Assembly (NCBI RefSeq): GCF_001905665.1
Contig: NZ_LIVX01000015.1
Location: 1-64,000, forward strand
Length of the DNA stretch: 64,000 nucleotides
Source of the DNA: Streptomyces sp. CB02261
GTDB lineage: Bacteria; Actinomycetota; Actinomycetes; Streptomycetales; Streptomycetaceae
Direction of reading: 5' to 3'
Shown: positions 16,700-24,899 of the stretch, piece by piece
How positions within the stretch are numbered: position 1 is the first letter of the stretch
Layout of the letters: each line of letters opens with the position of its first letter
Position numbers and translations under genes: made by a program
The notes under the pieces: model-generated
What the model saw: the letters and a program-made list of their open reading frames with translations, nothing else
Told to the model about the DNA's origin: nothing
Databases searched by the model: none

Positions 16700-17056
16700 T
16701 CAGGTGCGCAGCATGCGGGCGATGGCCTTCGTGGCCTCCTCGACCTTGGCGTCGATGCCGTCGCCGCCCTTGGCCGCCGCGTCGGCGACGCAGTGCCGCA
16801 GGTGCTCCTCCAGGAGCTGGAGCGCGAAGGACTGGAGCGCCTTCGTGGAGGCGGAGACCTGCGTGAGTATGTCGATGCAGTAGACGTCCTCGTCGACCAT
16901 CCGCTGGAGGCCGCGGATCTGGCCCTCGATCCGGCGGAGCCGCTTGAGGTGCTCGTCCTTCTGCTTGTGGTAGCCGTGCACTCCGTGCTCGTGGTCGGCC
17001 GGCCCGACGGCCTCGACGGCCTCGGGGGTGACCTGGTCCGCCTCGGTGGTCGTCAT
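16700..17056 (-). CDS. csoR: copper-sensing transcriptional repressor CsoR
   Basis: 118 aa, all-helical DUF156 family. The three Cu(I) ligands are present: C60 (EDVYCIDIL), H85 and C89 (LLEEHLRHC), the C-H-C signature that separates CsoR from nickel RcnR or formaldehyde FrmR types. The His-rich N-terminus (DHEHGVHGYHK) could also bind metal. GGGAGG precedes the ATG. It is expected to release its operator on binding Cu(I). No copA or copZ gene is adjacent, so its targets other than itself lie elsewhere. Confidence 0.93.
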   Translation of the reverse strand: MTTTEADQVTPEAVEAVGPADHEHGVHGYHKQKDEHLKRLRRIEGQIRGLQRMVDEDVYCIDILTQVSASTKALQSFALQLLEEHLRHCVADAAAKGGDGIDAKVEEATKAIARMLRT

Positions 17057-17087
17057 CGCTGCCTCCCGTTGTCCATTAAGGGGGTGT

Positions 17088-17104
17088 ATACCCCTCGTGG
17101 GTAT
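17088..17104. promoter_or_regulatory. CsoR operator
   Basis: ATACCC-CTCGT-GGGTAT, a perfect inverted repeat 31 bp upstream of the csoR ATG, embedded in a longer run of Gs and Cs with flanking TATA. It matches the type of operator described for Streptomyces CsoR (TACCC/GGGTA arms), implying autoregulation. The gap also serves the divergent DUF47 gene. Confidence 0.8.
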
Positions 17105-17249
17105 ATGGTACCGATCCCCGCCGATCCGGGCGGGGGCCCGTGCAGTTCACTGTGCCTGATGGGCGACACTGAGAGGACGCCGGTTAGCCGTGGCCGGATG
17201 ATGCGCCTAGCATCAGCCTGACCGAAACCCAGCACCCCGAGGACCTCAC

Positions 17250-17870
17250 GTGCGATTTCGTCTGACCCCCAGGGAGACGAGCTTCTACGACATGTTCGCC
17301 GCCTCCGCGGACAACATCGTCACGGGCTCCAAGCTCCTGATGGAACTGCTCGGCGCGGAGCCTTCCGCCCGGGCCGAGATCGCGGAGCGGATGCGGGCAG
17401 CGGAGCACGCCGGCGACGACGCGACCCACGCGATCTTCCACCAGCTCAACTCCTCCTTCATCACGCCCTTCGACCGTGAGGACATCTACAACCTCGCGTC
17501 GTCCCTCGACGACATCATGGACTTCATGGAGGAGGCCGTCGACCTGGTCGTCCTCTACAACGTCGAGGAGCTCCCCAAGGGTGTCGAGCAGCAGATCGAG
17601 GTCCTGGCGCGGGCGGCCGAGCTGACCGCCGAGGCGATGCCGAACCTGCGGACGATGTCCAACCTCACCGAGTACTGGATCGAGGTCAACCGGCTGGAGA
17701 ACCAGGCGGACCAGATCCACCGCAAGCTGCTCGCGACGCTCTTCAACGGCAAGTACGACGCCATCGAGGTGCTGAAGCTCAAGCAGATCGTCGACGTGCT
17801 GGAAGAGGCGGCCGACGCGTTCGAGCACGTGGCCAACACGGTGGAGACCATCGCGGTCAAGGAGTCCTGA
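17250..17870 (+). CDS. DUF47 (PhoU-like) partner of phosphate transporter
   Basis: 206 aa, helical PhoU-like protein (TPRETSFYDMFAASADNIVTGS at the N-terminus, then E-E-x-x-D-x-x-H repeats such as AEHAGDDATHAIFHQLN and RLENQADQIHRKLL that form metal-binding helices). DUF47 proteins are encoded next to Pit transporters and are thought to modulate them. GTG 17250 has GAGGACC 7 bases upstream. It lies 5 bp before the Pit gene, so they are one operon. Confidence 0.93.
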   Translation: MRFRLTPRETSFYDMFAASADNIVTGSKLLMELLGAEPSARAEIAERMRAAEHAGDDATHAIFHQLNSSFITPFDREDIYNLASSLDDIMDFMEEAVDLVVLYNVEELPKGVEQQIEVLARAAELTAEAMPNLRTMSNLTEYWIEVNRLENQADQIHRKLLATLFNGKYDAIEVLKLKQIVDVLEEAADAFEHVANTVETIAVKES

Positions 17871-17875
17871 GCTTC

Positions 17876-18874
17876 GTGGACACCTTCGCTCTGATCGTGA
17901 CCATCGGTGTCGCGCTCGGTTTCACGTATACGAACGGCTTTCACGACTCCGCCAACGCCATCGCCACCTCGGTGTCGACCCGGGCGCTGACCCCGCGGGC
18001 CGCGCTCGCGATGGCCGCCGTCATGAACCTCGCGGGCGCCTTCATGGGCAGCGGGGTCGCCAAGACGGTCAGCGAGGGCCTGATCGAGACGCCGACCGGC
18101 GACAAGGGGATGGGCATCCTCTTCGCGGCGCTCGTCGGCGCGATCATCTGGAACCTGGTCACCTGGTACTTCGGTCTGCCGTCCTCCTCCTCCCACGCGC
18201 TGTTCGGCGGCATGGTGGGCGCGGCGCTGGCCGGTGGCACGGAGGTCATCTGGGGCGGCGTCCTCGACAAGGTCGTCATCCCGATGTTCATCTCGCCGGT
18301 CGTCGGTCTCGTGGCCGGTTACCTGGTGATGTGCGCGATCATGTGGATGTTCCGCAAGGCCAACCCGCACAAGGCCAAGCGCGGCTTCCGTATAGCGCAG
18401 ACGGTGTCGGCGGCCGGCATGGCGCTCGGTCACGGTCTGCAGGACGCGCAGAAGACCATGGGCATCGTGGTGATGGCCCTGGTCATCGCCGATGTCCAGC
18501 AGGCCGGCGACGACATCCCGGTGTGGGTGAAGATCGCGTGCGCCGTGATGCTGTCGCTCGGTACGTACGCGGGTGGCTGGCGCATCATGCGGACGCTCGG
18601 CCGGAAGATCATCGAGCTGGACCCGCCGCAGGGTTTCGCGGCGGAGACGACGGGTGCGTCGATCATGTTCGGCTCCGCGTTCATCTTCCACGCGCCGATC
18701 TCGACGACGCACGTCATCACCTCCGCGATCATGGGCGTGGGCGCGACCAAGCGCGTCAACGCGGTGCGGTGGGGTGTCGCGAAGAACATCATCCTCGGCT
18801 GGTTCATCACCATGCCGGCGGCGGCGCTCGTGGCCGCGACGAGCTTCTACGTGGTGCAGCTGTTCTTCGGCTGA
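17876..18874 (+). CDS. pitH1: low-affinity inorganic phosphate transporter PitH
   Basis: 332 aa, about ten membrane helices. The Pit/PHO4 signature is repeated: TNGFHDSANAIATSVSTRAL near the N-terminus and GHGLQDAQKTMGIVVMAL in the second half. GLPSSSSHALFGG is also typical. It moves phosphate (as metal phosphate) with protons. GTG 17876 has AAGGAG upstream within the DUF47 3' end. The last 22 codons plus stop are copied exactly 127 bp downstream. The symbol follows the S. coelicolor name and is by position and family. Confidence 0.93.
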   Translation: MDTFALIVTIGVALGFTYTNGFHDSANAIATSVSTRALTPRAALAMAAVMNLAGAFMGSGVAKTVSEGLIETPTGDKGMGILFAALVGAIIWNLVTWYFGLPSSSSHALFGGMVGAALAGGTEVIWGGVLDKVVIPMFISPVVGLVAGYLVMCAIMWMFRKANPHKAKRGFRIAQTVSAAGMALGHGLQDAQKTMGIVVMALVIADVQQAGDDIPVWVKIACAVMLSLGTYAGGWRIMRTLGRKIIELDPPQGFAAETTGASIMFGSAFIFHAPISTTHVITSAIMGVGATKRVNAVRWGVAKNIILGWFITMPAAALVAATSFYVVQLFFG

Positions 18875-19005
18875 CGGGCGGCGTCGCCTGATGCTGCTGG
18901 GGGTCCGGGGGTTATCCCCCGGGGGATGCAGTATCACCATGCCGGCGGCGGCGCTCGTGGCCGCGACGAGCTTCTACGTGGTGCAGCTGTTCTTCGGCTG
19001 ACGGG
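18806..19005 (+). repeat. perfect 73-bp direct repeat of the pitH1 3' end
   Basis: Copy 1 (18806-18878) holds the last 22 codons of pitH1, the TGA and four further bases. Copy 2 (18933-19005) is identical base for base and begins on a codon boundary of the original. The copies are separated by 54 bp. Copy 2 has no start codon with a ribosome binding site in frame and is best seen as a non-coding gene-end duplicate. Confidence 0.97.
18889..18936 (+). repeat. long hairpin between the two pitH1-end copies
   Basis: An inner perfect stem CCGGGGG-TTAT-CCCCCGG (18905-18922) is flanked by an outer stem TGATGCTGC / GCAGTATCA (8 pairs and one wobble). The outer right arm runs into the first bases of repeat copy 2. 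It could stop or stabilise the pitH1 transcript, or mark the event that created the duplication. Confidence 0.7.
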
Positions 19006-19014
19006 TACGTGGCA

Positions 19015-19045
19015 GGGCCCGGCTCCCCTCAGGGGAGCCGGGCCC
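19015..19045. terminator. bidirectional terminator between pitH1 and pstB
   Basis: A perfect 14-bp stem (GGGCCCGGCTCCCC / GGGGAGCCGGGCCC) with a TCA loop lies between the convergent pitH1 and pstB genes. A second, weaker inverted repeat, CATACGGTG / CACCGTATG (19051-19082), follows. The short T-runs and symmetry suggest it serves both strands. Confidence 0.88.
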
Positions 19046-19162
19046 TTCGTCATACGGTGGCACCGCCATGCAGCACCGTATGGCGTGTTGCCCCGCACGT
19101 GGTGACCCTGGGCCGGGGGCGTTTCGCTGCCCCCGGTGGTGGGTTCACACGGGCTGGGCGTC

Positions 19163-19939
19163 CTATCCGAAGCGGCCGGAGATGTAGTCCTCGGTCGCCT
19201 GGACGCTCGGGTTGGAGAAGATGCGCTCGGTGTCGTCCAGCTCGATGAGCTTGCCGGGCTGGCCGACGGCCGCCAGGTTGAAGAAGGCCGTGCGGTCCGA
19301 GACGCGGGCGGCCTGCTGCATGTTGTGCGTCACGATGACGATCGTGAAGCGTTCCTTCAGCTCGCCGATCAGGTCCTCGATCGCCAGCGTCGAGATCGGG
19401 TCGAGGGCCGAGCAGGGCTCGTCCATGAGCAGGACGTCGGGCTCGACCGCGATGGCGCGGGCGATGCACAGGCGCTGCTGCTGACCGCCGGAGAGGCCGG
19501 AGCCCGGCTTGTTGAGGCGGTCCTTGACCTCGTTCCAGAGGTTGGCGCCCTTGAGGGACCGCTCGACGATCTCGTTGAGCTGGGCCTTCTTGTACGAGCC
19601 GTTCAGCCGCAGGCCCGCCGCCACGTTGTCGAAGATCGACATGGTGGGGAAGGGGTTGGGGCGCTGGAACACCATGCCGACCGTGCGGCGCACGGCGACC
19701 GGGTCCACGTTCGAGCCGTACAGGTTCTCGTCGTCCAGCATCACCTTGCCCTCGACGCGGCCACCGGGGGTGACCTCGTGCATCCGGTTCAGGGTGCGCA
19801 GGAAGGTGGACTTGCCGCAGCCGGACGGGCCGATGAAGGCCGTCACGGAGCGGGGCTCGACGGTCATGGAGATGTCGTCGATCGCCTTGTGGGCGCCGTA
19901 GTACGCGGAGAGGCCGCTGACGTCGATTCGCTTGGCCAT
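19163..19939 (-). CDS. pstB: phosphate ABC transporter ATPase PstB
   Basis: 258 aa. Walker A GPSGCGKS, Q-loop GMVFQRPNPFP (the PNPFP sequence is diagnostic for PstB), signature LSGGQQQRLCIARAIA, Walker B VLLMDEPCSALDP and H-loop VTHNMQQAARVSD are all present. It powers PstSCA phosphate import. It is last of pstSCAB and 27 bp after pstA. Confidence 0.98.
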   Translation of the reverse strand: MAKRIDVSGLSAYYGAHKAIDDISMTVEPRSVTAFIGPSGCGKSTFLRTLNRMHEVTPGGRVEGKVMLDDENLYGSNVDPVAVRRTVGMVFQRPNPFPTMSIFDNVAAGLRLNGSYKKAQLNEIVERSLKGANLWNEVKDRLNKPGSGLSGGQQQRLCIARAIAVEPDVLLMDEPCSALDPISTLAIEDLIGELKERFTIVIVTHNMQQAARVSDRTAFFNLAAVGQPGKLIELDDTERIFSNPSVQATEDYISGRFG

Positions 19940-19966
19940 ATCAGTTCACTTCCATGGTGGCCGCGG

Positions 19967-21040
19967 TCAGCGGCCGGTCTTCGGGGCCTTCCAGCGGGCG
20001 ATGCCGCGGGCCACCAGGTTGAGGATCATGACGAAGGCGATCAGGACGAGCGCGGCGCCCCAGGCACGGGCCATCGCGGCGTCGGTGCCGACGGCGAACT
20101 GCTCGTACACGTAGAGCGGCAGGGAGGACTGCGCGCCTTCGAAGGGGTTCGGGTTGATGAGCTTCGTACCGAACACGAGGAGCAGGACGGGGGCCGTCTC
20201 GCCGGTGATGCGGGCGATCGCGAGCATGACGCCCGTGGTGATGCCGCCGATCGCGGTGGGCAGGACCACCTTCAGGATGGTGCGCCACTTCGGGATGCCG
20301 AGGGCGAGGGAGGCCTCGCGGAGCTCGTTCGGGACGAGCTTGAGCATCTCCTCGGTGGAGCGGACCACGACCGGCATCATCAGGATCGACAGGGCCATCG
20401 CGCCGGCGAAGCCGGAGGGCCCGAAGCCGAGCATCAGGTTCCAGGTGGCGAGGATGAAGAGGCCGGCGACGATCGACGGGATGCCGGTCATGACGTCGAC
20501 GAAGAAGGTGACGGCCTGGGCCAGCTTCCCACCGCCGTACTCGACGAGGTAGACGGCGGTGAGCAGACCGATCGGCGCGGCGATCACGGTCGCGATGGCG
20601 ACCTGCTCGATGGTGCCGAGCAGCGCGTGGTAGACACCGCCGCCGGCTTCGGCGTCGAGGACGCCGTTCATCGAGTGGCTCAGGAAGTAGCCGTCGAGGA
20701 CCTCGATGCCCTTGCTGATCGTGACCCAGGCGAGGGAGAGCAGCGGGACGACGGCGAGGACGAAGCAGACCCAGACGATGCTGGTGGCGACGCGGTCCTT
20801 GGCCTGGCGGCGGCCCTCGACCTTGGTGGTCAGGGCGTACGTGGCGACGACGAAGACCAGCGCGGCGATCATGCCCCACTGGATCTTGCTGTGCCAGCCG
20901 GCGGCGAGGCCGATGCCGACGCCCGCGGCGATCGAGCCGGCCGCGACGGCGGCGGGCGTCCAGCGGGGGAGCCGGGCGTGTGAGAGGGACCCCGGGCGGG
21001 GGGCCGCGGTGACCGGACGATCCTGAATGGCGTGGCTCAT
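19967..21040 (-). CDS. pstA: phosphate ABC transporter permease PstA
   Basis: 357 aa. The start (ATG 21040, MSHAIQDRPV) overlaps pstC by 4 bp. Three extra N-terminal helices (about residues 28-95) precede the six-helix permease core, longer than E. coli PstA. The ATPase-coupling EAA motif reads ELREASLALGIPKWRTILKVVLP. GITTGVMLAIARITGETAPVL is a conserved PstA segment. Confidence 0.96.
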   Translation of the reverse strand: MSHAIQDRPVTAAPRPGSLSHARLPRWTPAAVAAGSIAAGVGIGLAAGWHSKIQWGMIAALVFVVATYALTTKVEGRRQAKDRVATSIVWVCFVLAVVPLLSLAWVTISKGIEVLDGYFLSHSMNGVLDAEAGGGVYHALLGTIEQVAIATVIAAPIGLLTAVYLVEYGGGKLAQAVTFFVDVMTGIPSIVAGLFILATWNLMLGFGPSGFAGAMALSILMMPVVVRSTEEMLKLVPNELREASLALGIPKWRTILKVVLPTAIGGITTGVMLAIARITGETAPVLLLVFGTKLINPNPFEGAQSSLPLYVYEQFAVGTDAAMARAWGAALVLIAFVMILNLVARGIARWKAPKTGR

Positions 21041-22011
21041 GCCGCTGCCCCCGAGTACTCCTTGCGGCGGCCGATGATCCAGCGGGCGGCGCCGTTGACC
21101 AGCAGGGTGATGGCGAAGAGGACGAGACCGGAGGCGATCAGCGCGTCCCGGCCGTACTCGTTGGCCTCGTTGAACTTGGCGGCGATGTTCTGCGCGAAGG
21201 TGCCGCCGCCCGGGTCGAGGAGGTGGCCCGAGATGAGGAAGCTGGGGGAGAGGACCACGGCGACGGCCATGGTCTCGCCGAGCGCGCGGCCGAGGCCCAG
21301 CATGGAGGCGGAGATGATGCCGGAGCGGCCGAAGGGCAGCACCGACATGCGGATGACCTCCCAGCGCGTGGCGCCGAGGGCGAGGGCGGCTTCCTCGTGC
21401 ATCTTCGGGGACTGGAGGAAGACCTCGCGGGTGACGTTGGTGATGATCGGCAGGATCATGATCGCCAGCAGGATGCCCACGGTGAAGAGCGAGCGGGCGG
21501 GGCCCTCGTTGGCCTTGTCGAAGATGTACGTCCAGCCCATGTACTCGTCGAGCCAGAGGTTCAGGCCGTCCAGGTACGGGACGAGGAAGATCGCGCCCCA
21601 GAGGCCGTAGATGATGCTGGGCACGGCGGCGAGCAGGTCGACGACGTACGCGAGCGGCTTGGCCAGCTTGCGGGGCGCGTAGTGCGAGATGAAGAGCGCG
21701 ATCCCGATCGCGACGGGCACGGCGATGAGCATCGCGATGATCGACGAGACGACCGTGCCGAAGGCGAGGACGGCGATGCCGAAGGTCGGCGGGCTGCCCG
21801 CCGGGTTCCACTCGAAGGTGGTGAAGAAGTTGGTGCTGTCCTTCGAGATGGCGAGGACGGCACGGTAGGTGAGGAAGCCGGCGATCGCGGCCATGATGAC
21901 GAGGAGGGTGATGCCGGAGCCTCGGGACAGGCCGCTGAAGATGCGGTCCCCGGGGCGGGACGCGCTCTTGGCGCGCCGGCTCCTCTGTATGTCTGGTGTG
22001 GTGGTAGCCAT
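21037..22011 (-). CDS. pstC: phosphate ABC transporter permease PstC
   Basis: 324 aa, six membrane helices after a basic N-terminus. The coupling motif is HEEAALALGATRWEVIRMSVLP, followed by GLGRALGETMAVAVVL, which is typical of PstC. The long periplasmic loop (residues about 50-85, STNFFTTFEWNPAGSPPTFG) is family-like. It lies 107 bp after pstS and overlaps pstA by 4 bp. Confidence 0.97.
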   Translation of the reverse strand: MATTTPDIQRSRRAKSASRPGDRIFSGLSRGSGITLLVIMAAIAGFLTYRAVLAISKDSTNFFTTFEWNPAGSPPTFGIAVLAFGTVVSSIIAMLIAVPVAIGIALFISHYAPRKLAKPLAYVVDLLAAVPSIIYGLWGAIFLVPYLDGLNLWLDEYMGWTYIFDKANEGPARSLFTVGILLAIMILPIITNVTREVFLQSPKMHEEAALALGATRWEVIRMSVLPFGRSGIISASMLGLGRALGETMAVAVVLSPSFLISGHLLDPGGGTFAQNIAAKFNEANEYGRDALIASGLVLFAITLLVNGAARWIIGRRKEYSGAAA

Positions 22012-22080
22012 CTGCTTCTCCGGTCTGCGGTGCCCCTACGGGTGTGGGGGCTCCTGGCGGCGGTGCACCGGATGCCGGGG

Positions 22081-22105
22081 CCGGCCCCCCCTGGGGGAGG
22101 GCCGG
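22081..22105 (-). terminator. pstS-pstC intercistronic hairpin
   Basis: CCGGCCC...GGGCCGG with additional C/G pairs inside, 13 bp after the pstS stop and before pstC. High-affinity binding protein genes often have such a stem that reduces read-through or protects the upstream mRNA, giving excess PstS over PstCAB. No T-run follows, so full termination is unlikely. Confidence 0.5.
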
Positions 22106-22118
22106 TCCCGGCCGGGGG

Positions 22119-23261
22119 TCAGGACAGGGTGGGGACGATCGCGCGGACCTTCGCGGCGATCTCGGCCGGCAGCGGGGCGTAGCCGGCGTCGGTGAGGACC
22201 TTCTGGCCCTCCTCGCTCACGGTGTAGTTGAGGAAGGCCTTCAGGGTCGGCAGGGTCTCCGCCTTGTTGCCCTTGTCGCAGGCGATCTCGTAGGTGACGA
22301 GGACGATCGGGTAGGCACCCTCGGCCTTCGTCGCGTAGTCGAGGGAGAGGGCGACGTCGCTGCCCGTGCCCTTGACCTTGGCGGCGGCGATGGCCTTGGA
22401 GGCGTTCTCCGAGGTGGCGGCGACCGGGGCGGCCGCGCCGGTGTTGATGCTGACGGTGGAGATCTTGTTCGCGGTGGCGTACGAGAGCTCGAAGTATCCG
22501 ATGGAGCCCTCGGCGTCCTTGACGGCGGTGGCGACACCGGAGGAGCCGTTCGCGGCCTGGCCGCCCTGGGCGGGCCACGACTTCGACTTCGGGTCGTGCT
22601 TCCAGTCTGCCGCGGCGGCGGTGGAGAGGTACTTGCCGAGGTTCTGGGTGGTGCCCGACTCGTCCGAGCGGTGGAAGGCCTGGATCGTGCTGTCGGGGAG
22701 CTTGGCGCCCGGGTTCAGCTTGGCGATCGCGGGGTCGTTCCACTTGGTGATCTTGTTGTCGAAGATCTTGGCGATCGTGGAGGCGTCCAGGACCAGGTTG
22801 TCCACGCCCTCCAGCTTGTAGCCGATGGCGATGGGGCCGCCGACCATCGGGAGGTTGACGCCCTTGCCGCCCTTGCAGATCTTCTGCGACTCGGCGACCT
22901 CTTCGTCCTTCAGGGCGGAGTCGGAGCCCGCGAAGGCGACCTGGCCCTGGTTGAACTTGGTGATGCCGCCGCCGGAGCCGATGGCCTGGTAGTTGATCTC
23001 GACGCCTTCGCAGGCGGCCTGGAAGTTCTTGACCCACAGGTCCATCGCGTTCTTCTGCGCGCTGGAGCCGGCGGCGAGGAGCTGGCCCTTGGCGCCCTCG
23101 CACGCGATGTTCGACGCGGCGGAGGAGGCCTTGGTGCCGCCCTCCTTGGCCGGGGTCGCCGCGTTGTCGTCCGAGCCACACGCCGAGAGGACGAGCGCAC
23201 CGGAGACGACGAGGGCACCGATCGCGGAGGCGCGAAGCCCGTTCTTGCGCGAAAGCTTCAC
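22119..23261 (-). CDS. pstS: phosphate-binding lipoprotein PstS
   Basis: 380 aa. Signal peptide with lipobox LSAC (C28). Phosphate-binding elements AAGSSAQ, AIGSGGGITKF, AFAGSDSAL and RSDESGTTQNL match the PstS fold. GTG 23261 is chosen because it gives a proper n-region (VKLSRKNGLR) and has GGAAGGA upstream. An ATG 87 bp upstream would put about 30 residues before the signal. Expressed under phosphate starvation, judging by the PHO boxes. Confidence 0.97.
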   Translation of the reverse strand: MKLSRKNGLRASAIGALVVSGALVLSACGSDDNAATPAKEGGTKASSAASNIACEGAKGQLLAAGSSAQKNAMDLWVKNFQAACEGVEINYQAIGSGGGITKFNQGQVAFAGSDSALKDEEVAESQKICKGGKGVNLPMVGGPIAIGYKLEGVDNLVLDASTIAKIFDNKITKWNDPAIAKLNPGAKLPDSTIQAFHRSDESGTTQNLGKYLSTAAAADWKHDPKSKSWPAQGGQAANGSSGVATAVKDAEGSIGYFELSYATANKISTVSINTGAAAPVAATSENASKAIAAAKVKGTGSDVALSLDYATKAEGAYPIVLVTYEIACDKGNKAETLPTLKAFLNYTVSEEGQKVLTDAGYAPLPAEIAAKVRAIVPTLS

Positions 23262-23394
23262 TTTCGGGTGTTCCTTCCAGAAGCCGCCCTGTCGCGGACC
23301 GAGTGTCCTGAACGTTTCTACGGCGGCGTGTGTCGGTTGGTGGTGCATCGATGTGCTGGGAGCACCGTGTACGTCCGAAATTAGGCAGAACAGG

Positions 23395-23433
23395 TGAAGC
23401 GGTCGACCGAAGAGGGTGAACGGGAGGTGAACC
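23395..23433 (-). promoter_or_regulatory. PHO box of pstS (PhoP-binding direct repeats)
   Basis: On the minus strand, two good 11-bp direct repeats read GTTCACCTCCC and GTTCACCCTCT, matching the Streptomyces PHO box GTTCACC. The TGAA core recurs at 23428, 23417 and 23395 on the plus strand, with a degenerate unit at 23406, so up to four 11-bp units exist. They lie about 150 bp before the pstS start. A plausible -10 (TAATTT) occurs near 23380. Confidence 0.88.
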
Positions 23434-23481
23434 GTGCCGTAAGCCCGGGTGCGGGCGCCCTGGGGCGGCGGCCGGGGCCGT

Positions 23482-23898
23482 TCAGTGGCGGGAAGTCGCC
23501 ACGGCCGTGTCCAGGAGTTGCCGGTCGCGCGGCATGGTCAGACGGGCCCGGGCCGGCGTGGGCGGCAGCCAGAGCAGGGCGTCGACCTCTCGCGACGGTG
23601 TGAAGGTGCCGCTCAGGGCGCGGGCCGTCCAGTAGACGACCTCCTTGGGGCGCCCGTCCACGGTGTAGCGGACGGTCGGCAGGCGGGCGCCGAGCTCACA
23701 GCGCTGTCCCGTCTCCTCCAGCACCTCGCGCAGCGCGCACGCCTCCGCCGTCTCGCCGCGCTTCCGCTTGCCCTTCGGGTGCGACCAGTCGTCGTACTTC
23801 GGCCGGTGGACGAGCGCGATCTCGATGCCGTGGCCGGAAACCGCCGGGCGCCACAGGACGCAGCCCGCCGCCAGGACCGGGGCTCGGTCGTCGCTCAT
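23482..23898 (-). CDS. NUDIX hydrolase (MutT1/DIPP-like, single domain)
   Basis: 138 aa. The NUDIX box GKRKRGETAEACALREVLEETG is intact (GX5EX7REUXEEXGU). YDDWSHPKGKRKRGE is typical of MutT1/diadenosine or inositol-pyrophosphate hydrolases. The C-terminal histidine-phosphatase domain found in mycobacterial MutT1 is absent here; the protein ends soon after the NUDIX domain. It is coupled to the CHAD gene (4-bp overlap) and ppk, suggesting hydrolysis of a phosphate-rich substrate. Confidence 0.9.
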   Translation of the reverse strand: MSDDRAPVLAAGCVLWRPAVSGHGIEIALVHRPKYDDWSHPKGKRKRGETAEACALREVLEETGQRCELGARLPTVRYTVDGRPKEVVYWTARALSGTFTPSREVDALLWLPPTPARARLTMPRDRQLLDTAVATSRH

Positions 23899-24899
23899 GG
23901 GACCGGGGCCGTCGTTCTCCGCCAGGCCCGCTGGAAGGCGAAGCGGGCCGCCTCGACCTCGTGGCGCTGGTCGGCGTGGAGCACGCCCAGGGCGTACGCG
24001 GTGGCCGGGGCGATGCGCGGGGTGCGGGCGGCGGTGGCGGCGGCCGTCGCGGCCTCGGCGGCGTCGCGGTGCCGGTCCAGGGCGCGGGCCGCCTCGTACA
24101 GGACGGGTTCGGGTTCGCCGCCGGTGTGCAGGGCCTCGGTGGCGTACCGGTGCAGGCGCAGCAGGAGCCGGGTCTGGTGCCAGGGCGCGTCCTGGCCCTC
24201 GCCGGCGGCGAGCCCGAGGGCGTCCGCGTTGTACGGGTGGGCCGCCCGGGTCAGGGGCAGGGCGGCGACCGCGTCGAGGAGGCGCCGCCCGGCGACCTCG
24301 GCGGGGCCGTCCAGGACCTCGACGGCGGGGGCCGCGCCGACGGGGCCGAGCGGGACCTCGGAGGCGAGGAGGGCGACGGCGTCGGCGACGGCGTGGAAGC
24401 GGGCCGAGCCGAGGGCCTGGAGGGAGGCCGAGTGGGCGCGCGTACGGGCCAGGGTCAGCTGGCGTTCGAGGAGCGCCCCGGCCCGGGCTGCTCCCACGCT
24501 GAGCCCGGCCGCGTCACCGCCCCGGGCGGCGGGGACGGGCCCGCCCCCGCCGTTCGTTCCGCTCGACAGGCGGGACAGCGCGTCCATCAGGCGGACGAGC
24601 CGGGAGGTGCAGGCGTGCTCCAGGGCCAGGGTGCCGGAGAGCCACGCGAGCTCGGTCCGCAGCTGGTCCGCCCAGGCCTGGTCGAGCAGCGGCCGGAACG
24701 TGTGGAGCGTGCCGCTGATCCGGCGGGCGGCGGCCCGCAGCGTGCGGGCCGCCTCCTCCGCACCTGCCGTGTCCGAGCCGCTCTCGGAGTGGAGCCGGAG
24801 GCCGCGGAGGAAGTCCGCGGCACGGGCGTGCAGGTAGGGGGCCAGGACCTCGCCCGCCGTGACGTCCCGTCCGTGGTGCGAGTGGTCAGGTTTGAGCAC
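23895..24899 (-). CDS. CHAD domain protein (polyphosphate-associated)
   Basis: 334 aa helical protein with conserved His and basic residues of the CHAD domain (VLAPYLHARAADFLRGL ... RTLRAAARRISGTLHTFRPLL ... ALGVLHADQRHEVEAARFAFQRAWRRT). CHAD domains bind polyphosphate granules. It overlaps the 3' end of ppk by 14 bp and the NUDIX gene by 4 bp, a clear three-gene polyphosphate unit. Confidence 0.9.
   Translation of the reverse strand: MLKPDHSHHGRDVTAGEVLAPYLHARAADFLRGLRLHSESGSDTAGAEEAARTLRAAARRISGTLHTFRPLLDQAWADQLRTELAWLSGTLALEHACTSRLVRLMDALSRLSSGTNGGGGPVPAARGGDAAGLSVGAARAGALLERQLTLARTRAHSASLQALGSARFHAVADAVALLASEVPLGPVGAAPAVEVLDGPAEVAGRRLLDAVAALPLTRAAHPYNADALGLAAGEGQDAPWHQTRLLLRLHRYATEALHTGGEPEPVLYEAARALDRHRDAAEAATAAATAARTPRIAPATAYALGVLHADQRHEVEAARFAFQRAWRRTTAPVP

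Noticed and set aside
18933..19003. Second copy of the pitH1 end as a separate gene or pseudogene
   Set aside because: It lacks a start and ribosome site in frame; it is better described as a repeat than as a broken gene.
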